Shown here: piece after piece, positions 1-10,025 of the stretch
Numbering within the stretch: position 1 is the stretch's first letter
Layout: every line of letters begins with the position of its first letter
Source of the DNA: Bacillus zhangzhouensis
GTDB lineage: Bacteria; Bacillota; Bacilli; Bacillales; Bacillaceae
Direction: 5' to 3'
Length of the DNA stretch: 64,000 nucleotides
Assembly (NCBI GenBank): GCA_025809375.1
Contig: CP099514.1
Span: 1,798,001 to 1,862,000, forward strand
The notes under the pieces: generated by a model
Told to the model about the DNA's origin: nothing
Seen by the model: only the letters and a program-made list of their open reading frames with translations
The model's database searches: none
Translations under genes and position numbers: made by a program

Positions 1-642
1 AGCTATCGTTATAGCAGCGTTGAAATTTTTCGGCGTCAAAATAAAGCCCATTCCATGCTCTAAAATAAGCTTTTGCTTTTCAGGCAGCCCGATATTCATA
101 ATGTATATATCATTCACATAAAGCCCTGCCCCATCAAAACGAAGCTCCCCTTTTTGAATAGTGACAATATCCTTTAATTGATTGCCTGACATTAATAGCT
201 TTGCCATGAAAAAACAAAGAATACCGATCAATGTTCCAACAACCAGCGAGAAAAAAATACAGGCTGTTGTTGTAATAAGTGCAGTGAGAATCGCAATATA
301 ATTTCGACTTTCAAAAGCAATGGCAATGCCTTCTATATATGTACTTCCTCGTGAGACTAGCTCATACGAATCCATTTGGGTTAACGTATTTCTTTCCATG
401 TTTCGGACATCTCGAAATTGCGTGGCTGCCAAAGTGAGAAAGGTAATCGCCGTAAATTCCTCCTGAATTAGTGCAGGCATAATGATCGCACCTAATCCTG
501 AAGCAATAAAACCAAGTGCAATGTGAATCACTTGTCCATGAATATACGTAGGGTATTGCCGGTAATCAGTTCTTAACATGTAAAGTCTGGCCGCCATCCC
601 AAAGATGACACCAATAATCACAGGAAACGTATAGTTTGTCAT
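1..642 (-). CDS. seaA: YIEGIA-family membrane protein, 5' part only
   Basis: The first 214 codons of a membrane protein that runs off the left edge of the window, so the C-terminus is not visible. The diagnostic YIEGIA hexapeptide is present at residues 102-107, after hydrophobic stretches typical of several membrane spans. In B. subtilis the counterpart (seaA/yphB) lies beside yphA and is linked to spore envelope assembly; that role is family knowledge and not visible here. The ATG at 640-642 overlaps the TGA of yphA by four bases (ATGA), so the two are translationally coupled with yphA first. Confidence 0.85.
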   Translation of the reverse strand, partial: MTNYTFPVIIGVIFGMAARLYMLRTDYRQYPTYIHGQVIHIALGFIASGLGAIIMPALIQEEFTAITFLTLAATQFRDVRNMERNTLTQMDSYELVSRGSTYIEGIAIAFESRNYIAILTALITTTACIFFSLVVGTLIGILCFFMAKLLMSGNQLKDIVTIQKGELRFDGAGLYVNDIYIMNIGLPEKQKLILEHGMGFILTPKNFNAAITIA

Positions 643-1241
643 GTTGATTTTGCAGCCCCTTTTACTGATTTTCTTGATGCACGGGCGTTCAAGAGCTTTT
701 CAAGCTGATCGACACCTAATAGGAAGACCGCTCCTTGAACAACGAAGGAATGAAAAGAGAGATCCCCTATGACAATTGTTGATGTAAGGCGGTGAATCGT
801 CAGCGCATAAAGGGCTTCGCCGAGACATACCGACATCATCCACAGGGTGATTCTTTCGGCTAACGTCTGTCCATATGTCATACACATTAAGATCAGCAGA
901 GCAAATACGACCCAATCCACCTTTATTATCGTGAACCAAACGGGGTCATATAATGCAAACAACATAAAAAAGGCATACGCGCTCACCATCGAACCCAATT
1001 GCATGGTTCTCATGATTCGATAACTAGACCTGAATAGGACGAAAGCGATACATGCATATAAAAAAGTCATCAAGAATCCTGCATTGATGCTCATATCTAA
1101 AATGGATATCATAAAATGACTGAATATCATATGGACAAGTACACAGATGCCCAGCACGCTGCGCCACAAACTTTTTTCCATGATAAATGTCACTACAATC
1201 CAAACGAACCATATAGACCAATAATAGTACAAAGCCTCCAA
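639..1241 (-). CDS. yphA: Polytopic membrane protein YphA
   Basis: A 200-residue protein made almost entirely of hydrophobic segments, with about six likely membrane spans and a basic C-terminal tail. Length and position upstream of seaA match B. subtilis YphA (about 199 residues), whose function is unknown. The start is a TTG (1239-1241) with a GAGGTGATGAGG purine stretch just upstream. It is the first gene of a pair with seaA and reads away from ypzI. No catalytic motif was seen. Confidence 0.8.
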   Translation of the reverse strand: MEALYYYWSIWFVWIVVTFIMEKSLWRSVLGICVLVHMIFSHFMISILDMSINAGFLMTFLYACIAFVLFRSSYRIMRTMQLGSMVSAYAFFMLFALYDPVWFTIIKVDWVVFALLILMCMTYGQTLAERITLWMMSVCLGEALYALTIHRLTSTIVIGDLSFHSFVVQGAVFLLGVDQLEKLLNARASRKSVKGAAKST

Positions 1242-1360
1242 TGCCTCATCACCTCAATTACATTATGGGAAAATCTCCAATTTTTAAACATACGGATCAT
1301 GACCGGCTTTGTATGAAATAAACAAGAGGTGACACCCTAATCATTGAGGAGGGATGCATG

Positions 1361-1492
1361 ATGGGAAAAGATAGACAGGAAAAGCGTTTAAAGGCATCAA
1401 AAAGAGTGGAATCTGACCGTGATCAATCCATTCATCATAAGGGTGCAACATCATTAGAAGGTCCAGAAAGCGCTCGAAAAAGAAATCAATAA
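1361..1492 (+). CDS. ypzI: Small highly charged protein YpzI
   Basis: A 43-residue protein beginning MGKDRQEKRL, rich in Lys, Arg, Glu and Asp, with no membrane segment or signal peptide. A strong ribosome binding site (GAGGAGGG, 1346-1353) sits 7 bases before the chosen ATG; an ATG one codon earlier would be closer to it. It resembles the YpzI family that lies at the same spot, between yphA and fni, in B. subtilis. Function is unknown. A bidirectional terminator follows directly. Confidence 0.75.
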   Translation: MGKDRQEKRLKASKRVESDRDQSIHHKGATSLEGPESARKRNQ

Positions 1493-1494
1493 AA

Positions 1495-2582
<1,088 letters not shown>

Positions 2583-2590
2583 TCACCAAA

Positions 2591-3742
2591 TTATTTTAGT
2601 TTATTGAGTTTATCGCCGATCAGGTCACCAAGCTGGAACCCGCTTGTGTTTTCTTCTTTCGCCTGATATTGACGATAATCCTCTTCGATTTGTTTTTCAG
2701 GATTTTCTTCTAAATCACGGATGCTTAGTGAAATGCGCTCTTCGTCTTCATTCACATCAAGCACCTTCACTTTCACAGTTTGCCCTTCTTCAAGGACTTC
2801 TTGCGGTGTGCCGATATGTTTGTGGGAGATTTGGGAAATATGCACAAGACCTTCTACACCTGGCAGAATTTCAACAAATGCACCAAAGCTCACAAGACGT
2901 TGAACGGTTCCTTCAAGCACATCACCTGGTTTTACCTTTTCACCAATTTGACTCCAAGGTCCTGGTAATGTTTCTTTAATAGATAGTGAAATACGTTCGT
3001 TATCACGATCAACAGCAAGTACTTTGACTTGGACTTCCTGTCCTTCTTCTACTACGTCAGATGGCTTTTCAACATGCGCATGGGATAGTTGAGAAATGTG
3101 AACTAGTCCATCAATGCCGCCAATGTCAACAAATGCACCAAAATCAGTAAGCCTCTGCACTTTACCATCAATCACACTGCCTACCTCTAGCTTTTGGAGG
3201 AAGTCTTGCTTTTTGTCTAATTGCTCTTTTTCAACGACTGCACGGTGCGAGAGAATCACGCGATTTTTTTCGCGGTCAAGTTCTACCGCGACAAGTGAGA
3301 GTGTTTTCCCTTTGTAATCTGTGAAATCTTCTACATAGTGTGCTTCTACAAGTGATGCAGGAATAAATCCGCGCACTCCAATGTCAACGACAAGACCACC
3401 TTTTACAACGTCTTTTACTTCAGCTTCAAATACTTCTTTTGCTTCAAACTTTTTCTCTAGGTCTTCCCAAGCGCGGTCTGCATCAACAGCACGTTTCGAT
3501 AAAATCAAAGCATCGTCTTCGACCTTTGTTACTTTAAGCTCTAACTCGTCGCCATCTTTCACGACATCTGATGCTTTTTCAACGTGAAGACTTGATAATT
3601 CACTGATTGGGATGATACCAGGTTGTTTCACATTGACGATATCTACATTGACATGCTTGTCCTCAACTTTAGAAACAATCCCTTTCACTACATCTCCAAC
3701 CTCTGGTACCTGAACATCAATTTGATTCATTTCCTCTGTCAT
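2591..3742 (-). CDS. ypfD: S1-domain RNA-binding protein (ribosomal protein S1 homolog)
   Basis: A 383-residue protein built of four S1 OB-fold domains (about residues 15-85, 102-167, 187-257 and 274-343). The last two carry the classic VxRLxxFGAFV...[10 protein letters not shown] pattern. It is the Bacillus S1-like protein, shorter than the six-domain E. coli S1 and not essential in B. subtilis. The start ATG has a GGAGGTT site upstream. A 224-base gap separates it from cmk, in which no other gene was found. Confidence 0.93.
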   Translation of the reverse strand: MTEEMNQIDVQVPEVGDVVKGIVSKVEDKHVNVDIVNVKQPGIIPISELSSLHVEKASDVVKDGDELELKVTKVEDDALILSKRAVDADRAWEDLEKKFEAKEVFEAEVKDVVKGGLVVDIGVRGFIPASLVEAHYVEDFTDYKGKTLSLVAVELDREKNRVILSHRAVVEKEQLDKKQDFLQKLEVGSVIDGKVQRLTDFGAFVDIGGIDGLVHISQLSHAHVEKPSDVVEEGQEVQVKVLAVDRDNERISLSIKETLPGPWSQIGEKVKPGDVLEGTVQRLVSFGAFVEILPGVEGLVHISQISHKHIGTPQEVLEEGQTVKVKVLDVNEDEERISLSIRDLEENPEKQIEEDYRQYQAKEENTSGFQLGDLIGDKLNKLK

Positions 3743-3966
3743 TTCAATAACCTCCTTGGTCCAAACCTACACAGCTTAGTTAAAACGACTGGGCCAATAT
3801 GTGTCTTAAGCATGATGATTGCCAGCCGAATATGTATTTATAGAAACATTCAAATCAACATAATTGCTTGAATGATCAATAAAAATAGTATTAGTATAAA
3901 CTTCTAATAAAAGACCTTGTTTGTCAAGAGATAAACCTCTAACTTATAAAAGTTTTCTAAAATTTC

Positions 3967-4644
3967 TTACTGTTTCTCTACGCGGTCTGCTGCATCTAAA
4001 ATTTTCCCCGCCACCTCGTGAATAGAAAGGGAAGTTGTGTCAATTTCAATGGCATCATCCGCTTTCTTCAAAGGTGAAACTTCGCGCTCAGAATCAAGCT
4101 TATCACGTCTTGTAATCTCTTCGATCAACTGATCGTAATTGACATCGTAGCCTTTTTTCTGATTCTCTTCAAAGCGGCGTTTTGCTCTTTCTTCTACTGA
4201 TGCAAGCAAGAAAATTTTCACTTCGGCATCTGGAAGTACGTGAGTGCCTATGTCTCTGCCGTCCATAACAACACCGCCTCGTTTGCCAAGCTCTCGCTGC
4301 CTGCGGACCATTTCTTCCCGAACAACTCTGTGCTTTGCGACAACTGATACTTGGTTGCTTACGCGGTCTGTGCGAATATCCTCTGTGACATCCGTATTGT
4401 TTAGATGGACTTTTTGACCCTCGTCCGTTGTTACCAATTCAATGCCCGTTTTTTTTAGTAATGAATCAAGTGCCTGTTCGTCTTCAAGATCTATCCCTTG
4501 ATCGAGCGCTGCAAGTGTAATCGCGCGGTACATGGCACCTGTATCAATATAAATATAAGATTTTTTTGCTGCGACAATTTTTGCCACAGTGCTTTTGCCT
4601 GCTGCTGCAGGACCGTCAATTGCAATAGATAATTTCTTTTTCAT
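3967..4644 (-). CDS. cmk: Cytidylate kinase
   Basis: Phosphorylates CMP and dCMP to the diphosphates with ATP in cytosolic pyrimidine salvage. The 225-residue protein has the P-loop GPAAAGKST at residues 11-19, a DTGAMYRA substrate segment near 35-42 and the GRDIGT motif near 130, all typical of cytidylate kinases. An in-frame ATG lies 48 bases upstream, but the ATG at 4642-4644 is chosen because AAGGAGAGG stands 6 bases before it and the length then matches B. subtilis Cmk (224). Confidence 0.95.
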   Translation of the reverse strand: MKKKLSIAIDGPAAAGKSTVAKIVAAKKSYIYIDTGAMYRAITLAALDQGIDLEDEQALDSLLKKTGIELVTTDEGQKVHLNNTDVTEDIRTDRVSNQVSVVAKHRVVREEMVRRQRELGKRGGVVMDGRDIGTHVLPDAEVKIFLLASVEERAKRRFEENQKKGYDVNYDQLIEEITRRDKLDSEREVSPLKKADDAIEIDTTSLSIHEVAGKILDAADRVEKQ

Positions 4645-4715
4645 AATACCTCTCCTTGATTGAATCTCCCTTATGAATTGTAACATGATCACCGCTCAAA
4701 CGGGGGAATTTTCTA

Positions 4716-4898
4716 TCAATCCTTCTGCTTAAACGTCTCAATCCATTCTTCAATGCTCATGTTATTTACACCCTCATACTGCACGACTTTTGACAAAAAG
4801 AGTTCTCCTTTCGTCAAATGAAGTGTGATCTGGACGGTTAGCAATAAAACAAGCTGAATAAGCACCACTTTCAATAACCATCTTTCCATTGTCTTCAT
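4716..4898 (-). CDS. ypfB: Small single-pass membrane protein YpfB (DUF5359 type)
   Basis: A 60-residue protein with one N-terminal hydrophobic segment (about residues 6-28) and a polar tail, matching the small YpfB protein between ypfA and cmk in B. subtilis. Function is unknown. The start at 4896-4898 follows GGAGG with an 8-base gap; a longer reading from 4928 has no ribosome binding site. The GGAGG lies inside the 3' arm of the ypfA terminator hairpin, so translation may depend on that hairpin opening. Confidence 0.75.
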   Translation of the reverse strand: MKTMERWLLKVVLIQLVLLLTVQITLHLTKGELFLSKVVQYEGVNNMSIEEWIETFKQKD

Positions 4899-4900
4899 AC

Positions 4901-4948
4901 AAAAAGCCTCCACGCTAGATTCTTTCATTTCTAGTATGGAAGCTTTTT
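4901..4948 (-). terminator. ypfA terminator overlapping the ypfB ribosome binding site
   Basis: On the minus strand AAAAAGC, TCCA and CTAGA in the 5' arm pair with TCTAG, TGGA and GCTTTTT in the 3' arm, with small bulges. The 3' arm holds the GGAGG of ypfB, and the T-run ends just before its ATG. Confidence 0.65.
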
Positions 4949-4961
4949 ACACCCTTTATTC

Positions 4962-5609
4962 TTATGCTTTTTTCACACGTGTTAAAAGCTGCTGCTGGAA
5001 GCAGTATTTCATGATGTGCTGCTGCTGGTCATTTGTGATCTCTGAAAACTCCATGATCGCTCTTGTTTTGCCAGACTGTTCATCTTGATATACTCGATTC
5101 ATCTCTGCAAGCGCTTTAATTTTAACGGGCTCTTTCAGAGGAAGTTCAAACTCTGTGACCACTTCTCCATATTCTTTCAATGACACACCTTCAGGAACAG
5201 CAATTGCTACACTGCCAGCACTCATATTCACTATAAATGTATCAAAGGCCTCTTCATCCGTTTGCATGATGGTGGCTTTGACCATCGTATTTACTCTCAG
5301 ATATTCTCTTCGCTGAAGCCGGATCATTTCTTCTTTTGGCGGAATGGCAATAACAATCATCGGAATATCTTCTTTTCTTTTTCCGATGACCTCGCTTGTA
5401 CATTTGTATGGAATTTGGTTTTCGTCAAAAAAGAAGACAGTTATTTTTGTTTGCTGGTTTAAGTAGATGGTGCGGCCCGTTTCTTTATCAGCTGGATAAT
5501 GAATACAAATATCATCGTTGTTATTTTCCAAAACCTTCGATTTTGCTGTTTTCACTTCTTTATTCTCATTGACATACTCAATTGTGATTGCATCCCCTAT
5601 TTGTAACAT
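4962..5609 (-). CDS. motI: PilZ-domain c-di-GMP receptor (MotI / YpfA)
   Basis: A 215-residue protein with an N-terminal YcgR-like domain (about 1-90) and a C-terminal PilZ domain (about 95-205). The c-di-GMP-binding RxxxR is present as RREYLR at residues 100-105. The second PilZ motif, normally (D/N)xSxxG, reads NMSAGS at 128-133, with Ser in place of the final Gly. In B. subtilis the homolog binds c-di-GMP and inhibits motility by acting on MotA; that role here is inferred from homology. It is followed by a terminator that overlaps the start of ypfB. Confidence 0.88.
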   Translation of the reverse strand: MLQIGDAITIEYVNENKEVKTAKSKVLENNNDDICIHYPADKETGRTIYLNQQTKITVFFFDENQIPYKCTSEVIGKRKEDIPMIVIAIPPKEEMIRLQRREYLRVNTMVKATIMQTDEEAFDTFIVNMSAGSVAIAVPEGVSLKEYGEVVTEFELPLKEPVKIKALAEMNRVYQDEQSGKTRAIMEFSEITNDQQQHIMKYCFQQQLLTRVKKA

Positions 5610-5674
5610 TCCTCATCACTCTTTTCATCTGTGTAATCGTATCCTCTCCTATATTAAACCATGTCTAAAACAAA

Positions 5675-5700
5675 AGGAAAAGACTTATAAGCCTTTTCCT
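5675..5700 (-). terminator. Terminator after ypeB
   Basis: Eight-base-pair stem AGGAAAAG / CTTTTCCT followed on the minus strand by a T-rich run (TTTTGTTTT), 12 bases beyond the ypeB stop. Confidence 0.65.
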
Positions 5701-5711
5701 CGTTTCCTTTT

Positions 5712-7061
5712 CTATAGGTCTTTATATATAGGTTCTGCGTTTTTCAGTTTATCTACCCGCTCTTCTTTTCCAGTATCTGCATTAATGAACATGCGATACG
5801 TATCGTTTTTTATCGTTCCGAGGAACTCATAACACAGAACTTCCTCTGACATATCATTTTGGACAATCGCTACATGAGTATCTTCGATCTTTACATGCTG
5901 ATTCAATGTTTTCTCCGCTTCTTTTTGCGAGATTTTAGGTGCTTTGATGTCCCTTGTTTTATGATTTGTCAAGTAGTCCTTCGCTGAAAACCCAACAACC
6001 TCGCCATCGTCCAATGCGACTTTCATGCGTATACTATCTGGATAAAGCAGAACATTTTTTTGAAGAGGCACATAGGTAAATACACCAATATTATCAAATT
6101 GTGCACTTTCATCTAAATGGAACGATTCCGTGTCAAATCCTTGTTTCTTTAAAAAGCTGAGTGCTTTTTCTGATGCATCATTTAAACTGATTTTTTGTTT
6201 TTTCACGTCACGATTCTGAAGAAGGTAGACTGGGTGTCCTCCTTTTTCAGTCAAGTCTAAATAAAAGTTTGCATGGCTGTCTGGATCAGACATCGATAAG
6301 CTGTACACGTCGCGGTTGGTTTTGCTGCCGCTTTTTCTCACTTTAAACTGTTGGTTATGGTCGGGTGTGAATTGCTGTGCAATTCGGATCGCTTCTTTTT
6401 TTGAAATCTTATCGCCTTTTAAATGATTGTAGCCTTGTGTTTCTTTTTCTGTCGACACATTTGTAGGCCCAAGATCGACATCTGCAAATGCATCTGCATT
6501 TCTCTCGACTGTTTTCAACCCGTCAATGATGGTGTTGTCGTTCTTTCGATCGCCGTCAGCCAGCGCCATTTCAACATCCATCCATTTTAAGTTTTGATTA
6601 AGTACGAGGTGCTGCACTTGTCTAAGTTCGTTTTGGATATCTGACGCTTGATTATATAGGGCTGTAATGGTTTTGTGTGTATCTTTATTTAATGGTTCAT
6701 CTGATAAAGATTTGACCGATGATTTGTAGCTAAAATCTCCGACATTCGCCAGAAATTCTTCCGTTTTATTAAAAGGCATCAATGTGAGCGGGAGCTGACT
6801 GACATTGTTATGCGCTTCTGATGACATTCTCCATACATCTGCAAGTGCTGGTGAGATGGATGTTTGGCTGTTCATCGCAAGAGTTGCGCCCAGTTTGTCA
6901 TGCAGCTGATCCACCTGATACGTTAAATCGTGAAAAGCTCTCTGGTAGTTGTTCTCAGCATGAAGTAGCACTGCGTCTTTTTCTTGATGTTCTTTATAGC
7001 CCCAATAACCTGTTGAGATGACAGCAATTCCTAAAATAGCAATCAATATTCCTCTGATCAT
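5712..7061 (-). CDS. ypeB: Germination protein YpeB
   Basis: Partner of the cortex-lytic enzyme SleB in spores; YpeB is needed for stable SleB incorporation and keeps it in check. The 449-residue protein has an N-terminal membrane anchor (about residues 3-20), a helical polar region, then PepSY-type repeats in the C-terminal half where SKKEAIRIAQQF, LNDASEKALSFLKKQ and SQKEAEKTLNQHV mark repeat starts. Length equals B. subtilis YpeB. It lies 16 bases after sleB and both run in the same direction, as in other Bacillus. Confidence 0.95.
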   Translation of the reverse strand: MIRGILIAILGIAVISTGYWGYKEHQEKDAVLLHAENNYQRAFHDLTYQVDQLHDKLGATLAMNSQTSISPALADVWRMSSEAHNNVSQLPLTLMPFNKTEEFLANVGDFSYKSSVKSLSDEPLNKDTHKTITALYNQASDIQNELRQVQHLVLNQNLKWMDVEMALADGDRKNDNTIIDGLKTVERNADAFADVDLGPTNVSTEKETQGYNHLKGDKISKKEAIRIAQQFTPDHNQQFKVRKSGSKTNRDVYSLSMSDPDSHANFYLDLTEKGGHPVYLLQNRDVKKQKISLNDASEKALSFLKKQGFDTESFHLDESAQFDNIGVFTYVPLQKNVLLYPDSIRMKVALDDGEVVGFSAKDYLTNHKTRDIKAPKISQKEAEKTLNQHVKIEDTHVAIVQNDMSEEVLCYEFLGTIKNDTYRMFINADTGKEERVDKLKNAEPIYKDL

Positions 7062-7077
7062 TTATTTACACCTCTTT

Positions 7078-7986
7078 TTATTCGCAGAATATATGTTTCC
7101 CGATTCGTTTAATTTGTGGTCTTCCCCAAATCCATGGACTTGTTGCTGTATCAGGATTAAAGTAATAGATGGCGCTCTCAGATGGATCCCATCCATTGAT
7201 TGCATCAAACACAGCCTTTTTTGCCGTTTCATCTGGCGTCATATAAAATTGACCATCTGCTACAGCAGTAAACGCAAGCGGTTCAAAAATGACCCCTGCG
7301 ATCGTATTTGGAAAGGTCGGATTGTTCAAACGGTTTAAGATAACGGCCGCGATAGCCACCTGTCCTTCATACGGCTCACCTCTTGCTTCACTGTAAACAG
7401 CTTGCGACAAGAGCTGAATATCATTACTAGAAAAACCACCAGGCATATTGGCTGCTGTTTGTTTCGGTGTTTGATTTCCCTGCTGGCTGCCTGACTGATT
7501 GCCAGACTTTCCAGAAGATCCACTTTGACTTTTTTGATTTTCTTTAGTACCTTGAGCTGTCTTTTTTTGTGAGCTTCTTTGCGGAGCCTTTGTTTGCTGA
7601 TCAAGAGGCTTCCCGCCATAATGGGTAAACTGGTTCCCTTGCTGCAGCTGCTTTTGAACAAATTCTTTGTAGTATTTTGTCTTTTGAACTAATAAGCTTT
7701 TTGTTTTCTCACCTACAAGTCCATCGACCTTCTTCATGCCGAATTGGCTTTGAAAGTTGCGAACGGCCCAGTACGTCCCCCAGCCATAGACGCCATCAAT
7801 TTTGCCATTGTAAAACCCATTGTATTGAAGCCGCGCTTGCAGCTCGACTACATCTTCTCCTGTTGCCCCGCGCTGGATGACTTGGCCGGTAAAGGCTTCA
7901 CTTTTACTGGCTGTCAAAAGGGAAGACGCAAGAAGAACGATTGAGAAGATAAGAACAATTTGTTTCATAAAACGAGCTTTATCCAT
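7078..7986 (-). CDS. sleB: Spore cortex-lytic enzyme SleB
   Basis: Lytic transglycosylase that opens the spore cortex during germination. The 302-residue protein has a signal peptide (about 1-32), a peptidoglycan-binding domain (about 38-95, GATGEDVVELQARL and DGVYGWGT), a Gln/Ser/Lys-rich linker (about 115-170) and a C-terminal hydrolase-2 domain containing AVYSEARGEPYEGQVA with the catalytic Glu. The start at 7984-7986 has CAGGAGG 7 bases before it; longer in-frame readings upstream lack a ribosome binding site. B. subtilis SleB is 305 residues. It is followed by ypeB. Confidence 0.95.
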   Translation of the reverse strand: MDKARFMKQIVLIFSIVLLASSLLTASKSEAFTGQVIQRGATGEDVVELQARLQYNGFYNGKIDGVYGWGTYWAVRNFQSQFGMKKVDGLVGEKTKSLLVQKTKYYKEFVQKQLQQGNQFTHYGGKPLDQQTKAPQRSSQKKTAQGTKENQKSQSGSSGKSGNQSGSQQGNQTPKQTAANMPGGFSSNDIQLLSQAVYSEARGEPYEGQVAIAAVILNRLNNPTFPNTIAGVIFEPLAFTAVADGQFYMTPDETAKKAVFDAINGWDPSESAIYYFNPDTATSPWIWGRPQIKRIGKHIFCE

Positions 7987-8084
7987 ATTTGATCCTCCTG
8001 TACTTTTGATGTTTGAATATATGTTTCTTCCGATCCCTATTTTTATACATTCAACACAGGAGAGAATTGGATGGAAAAGACAAA

Positions 8085-8114
8085 AAAACGCCCTATGTAC
8101 AAATAGGGCGTTTT
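8085..8114 (-). terminator. Terminator after prsW
   Basis: Perfect 12-base-pair stem (AAAACGCCCTAT / ATAGGGCGTTTT) with a six-base loop and a T-run, lying just beyond the prsW stop. Confidence 0.85.
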
Positions 8115-8120
8115 CCAAAA

Positions 8121-8777
8121 TTAAATTTGCATCATTTTTACCGCACGGGCTTTTTTTGCTTTCCTTAAACCAAACCACCATAAAAAAATCATAAACGGCA
8201 CCATGATATATGCCCAGTTTTTCATCCCTAATAGAATGAAATCATACAGGCCGTGAAACAGCACAGGGAGTGTTAAAGATAGGATCAGCCATTTGCGCTG
8301 CTCTTTTTTATCAGAGAAGCGGGCTTTTCCGATATAAAATCCCATCACAACACCAAATAATGCATGACTTGATACAGGTAATAAAGCACGGGTAAACGCA
8401 TATTCAACCCCGTGACCGACTAAGTAAAGAATATTTTCAAGAGTTGCAAAACCAAGTGATACACTTGTTCCATACACAATCCCGTCATAGTGTTCGTCAA
8501 ACTGGGCATGCGCATAAACGCTGACCATTAAAATAAACCATTTTAATGATTCCTCTAAAAAGCCAGACGTCACAAATGAAATCAAGATAGGGTTTGTTGC
8601 GATATTTTCCTCTTGAAGGACATATTGAATAAACATGGTTGGAAACACAAGTATGACACCTAGCATAAAAGATCTGATGACCATGTGAACCGGCTCATTG
8701 TCGTACTGATCCTTTAAATAAAAATAACTTAAAAGTGCGATGCCGGGAGCTAAACCTGCTGAGATGATTGCGATCAT
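8121..8777 (-). CDS. prsW: Site-1 protease PrsW for anti-sigma factor RsiW
   Basis: Membrane-embedded protease of the CPBP-like superfamily that makes the first cut in the anti-sigma factor RsiW, releasing sigma-W in response to antimicrobial peptides and envelope stress. The 218-residue protein is polytopic and carries the conserved glutamate pair E75-E76 in GFLEESLKW, with further histidines in later helices ([19 protein letters not shown]). Length equals the B. subtilis protein. rsiW and sigW are not in the window. Confidence 0.93.
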   Translation of the reverse strand: MIAIISAGLAPGIALLSYFYLKDQYDNEPVHMVIRSFMLGVILVFPTMFIQYVLQEENIATNPILISFVTSGFLEESLKWFILMVSVYAHAQFDEHYDGIVYGTSVSLGFATLENILYLVGHGVEYAFTRALLPVSSHALFGVVMGFYIGKARFSDKKEQRKWLILSLTLPVLFHGLYDFILLGMKNWAYIMVPFMIFLWWFGLRKAKKARAVKMMQI

Positions 8778-8898
8778 AACCAGACCTCTTTCCCTACATT
8801 ATCCTTCATATCGTACCATGATTTACCCTTTTTTTATATGACTCGAGCCCATTTTTCCAAAAATAACTTTCTATATAATTCCAATTTATATAAAAAAG

Positions 8899-8924
8899 AA
8901 CCGAATCCTTTGAAGGATTCAGTT
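8899..8924 (-). terminator. Terminator after ypdA
   Basis: Stem GAATCCTT / AAGGATTC extended by AAC / GTT with one mismatch, followed on the minus strand by CTTTTTT, next to the ypdA stop. Confidence 0.8.
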
Positions 8925-8929
8925 GTTTT

Positions 8930-9901
8930 TTACCCATTGATTCTTTTGTTGATTTCTTCTGCAATGAGTCCGCCATGAAATCTTCCATTTTCGATAAAAA
9001 TTTCATTTGCATTATTTCCAGCTGCAATGACTCCCGCAATGAAAATGCCTTCCACATTGGTTTCCATCGTCTGTTCATCAAATGCTGGACGGCCTGATTC
9101 TTGATCAATCGTGACACCCATTTTTTCTAAGAAAGAATGATCTGGGTGATAGCCTGTCATAGCAAATACATAGTCACTTTTCACTCGATCGATTTGATCT
9201 TGCTGGTTTGTAAAGATCACCTCTTCTTCTGTGATTTCTTTCACCTGCGCACCAAACTCCATTCGAATCGTCCCATTACGGACAAGCGCTTCAAACTCTG
9301 GTAAAATCCAAGGTTTGATGCTGGATGAATATTCAGTTCCTCTATACAGCACAGTGACTCTGCTTCCGCATTTTACAAGTTCTAGCGCAGCATCCACACT
9401 GGAGTTCTTCCCGCCAATCACCGTCACATCTTGATCAAAATATGGATGCCCTTCTTTAAAATAGTGATATACGTGAGGAAGGTCTTCTCCTTTGACGTTC
9501 ATATAGTTTGGGTGATCATAGTAGCCAGTCGCAATGACGACGTAATCACATGAATAGTCGTCTTTTGATGTACTCACGGTAAAATGGCCATCTTGTTTCG
9601 TCACGGTGTTTACTTTTTCAAAAGCATGTACACGCAGGTTTTTCCGTCTGACTACCTCTCGGTAATAGGAAAGTGCTTGAATACGAACGGGCTTACGGTT
9701 TTCAGTAATAAAAGCGACATCACCGATTTCAAGCTTTTCACTTGTACTAAAAAAGGTTTGATGTGTTGGGTAATGATAAATACTGTTCACGACATTCCCC
9801 TTTTCAATCACAAGTGCATCAATCCCAATTTGCTTGAATGCGATGGCAGCTGATAGCCCGCATGGCCCGCCTCCTATTATGATCGCCTTTTCTTGTTTCA
9901 T
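8930..9901 (-). CDS. ypdA: FAD-dependent bacillithiol-disulfide reductase YpdA
   Basis: NADPH- and FAD-dependent reductase that regenerates bacillithiol from its oxidised disulfide in Firmicutes. The 323-residue protein opens with the FAD-binding GGGPCG motif (residues 10-15), in which Cys14 is the conserved family cysteine, has a second nucleotide-binding motif VIGGKNSSVDAA near 160 and a C-terminal GIFIAGV segment. The start at 9899-9901 follows CAGGAGTGG; an in-frame start 63 bases upstream lacks such a site. Its position between prsW and gudB is as in B. subtilis. Confidence 0.9.
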   Translation of the reverse strand: MKQEKAIIIGGGPCGLSAAIAFKQIGIDALVIEKGNVVNSIYHYPTHQTFFSTSEKLEIGDVAFITENRKPVRIQALSYYREVVRRKNLRVHAFEKVNTVTKQDGHFTVSTSKDDYSCDYVVIATGYYDHPNYMNVKGEDLPHVYHYFKEGHPYFDQDVTVIGGKNSSVDAALELVKCGSRVTVLYRGTEYSSSIKPWILPEFEALVRNGTIRMEFGAQVKEITEEEVIFTNQQDQIDRVKSDYVFAMTGYHPDHSFLEKMGVTIDQESGRPAFDEQTMETNVEGIFIAGVIAAGNNANEIFIENGRFHGGLIAEEINKRING

Positions 9902-9972
9902 TTGTTCCACTCCTGTCATTTCACTGCAATAACAATTGCTGGGCTGTTTGATTCTTTGTTCCATTCCATAAA

Positions 9973-10002
9973 AAAATCTCCTATTTAAGGATAGGAGATT
10001 TT
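9973..10002 (-). terminator. Terminator after gudB
   Basis: Perfect 12-base-pair stem AAAATCTCCTAT / ATAGGAGATTTT with a six-base loop and a T-run, 24 bases beyond the gudB stop. Confidence 0.85.
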
Positions 10003-10025
10003 AAGGCGCGATGCAAATAAGCCGC

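Noticed and set aside
3743-3966. Gene or regulatory RNA between cmk and ypfD
   Set aside because: No frame with a ribosome binding site and no clear hairpin; TTGACA occurs but its nearest -10 is 23 bases away.
7987-8060. Sigma-G promoter for sleB
   Set aside because: GTATA and CATATAT are present on the minus strand but 20 bases apart, and the -10 does not fit CATNNTA, so it is not listed.
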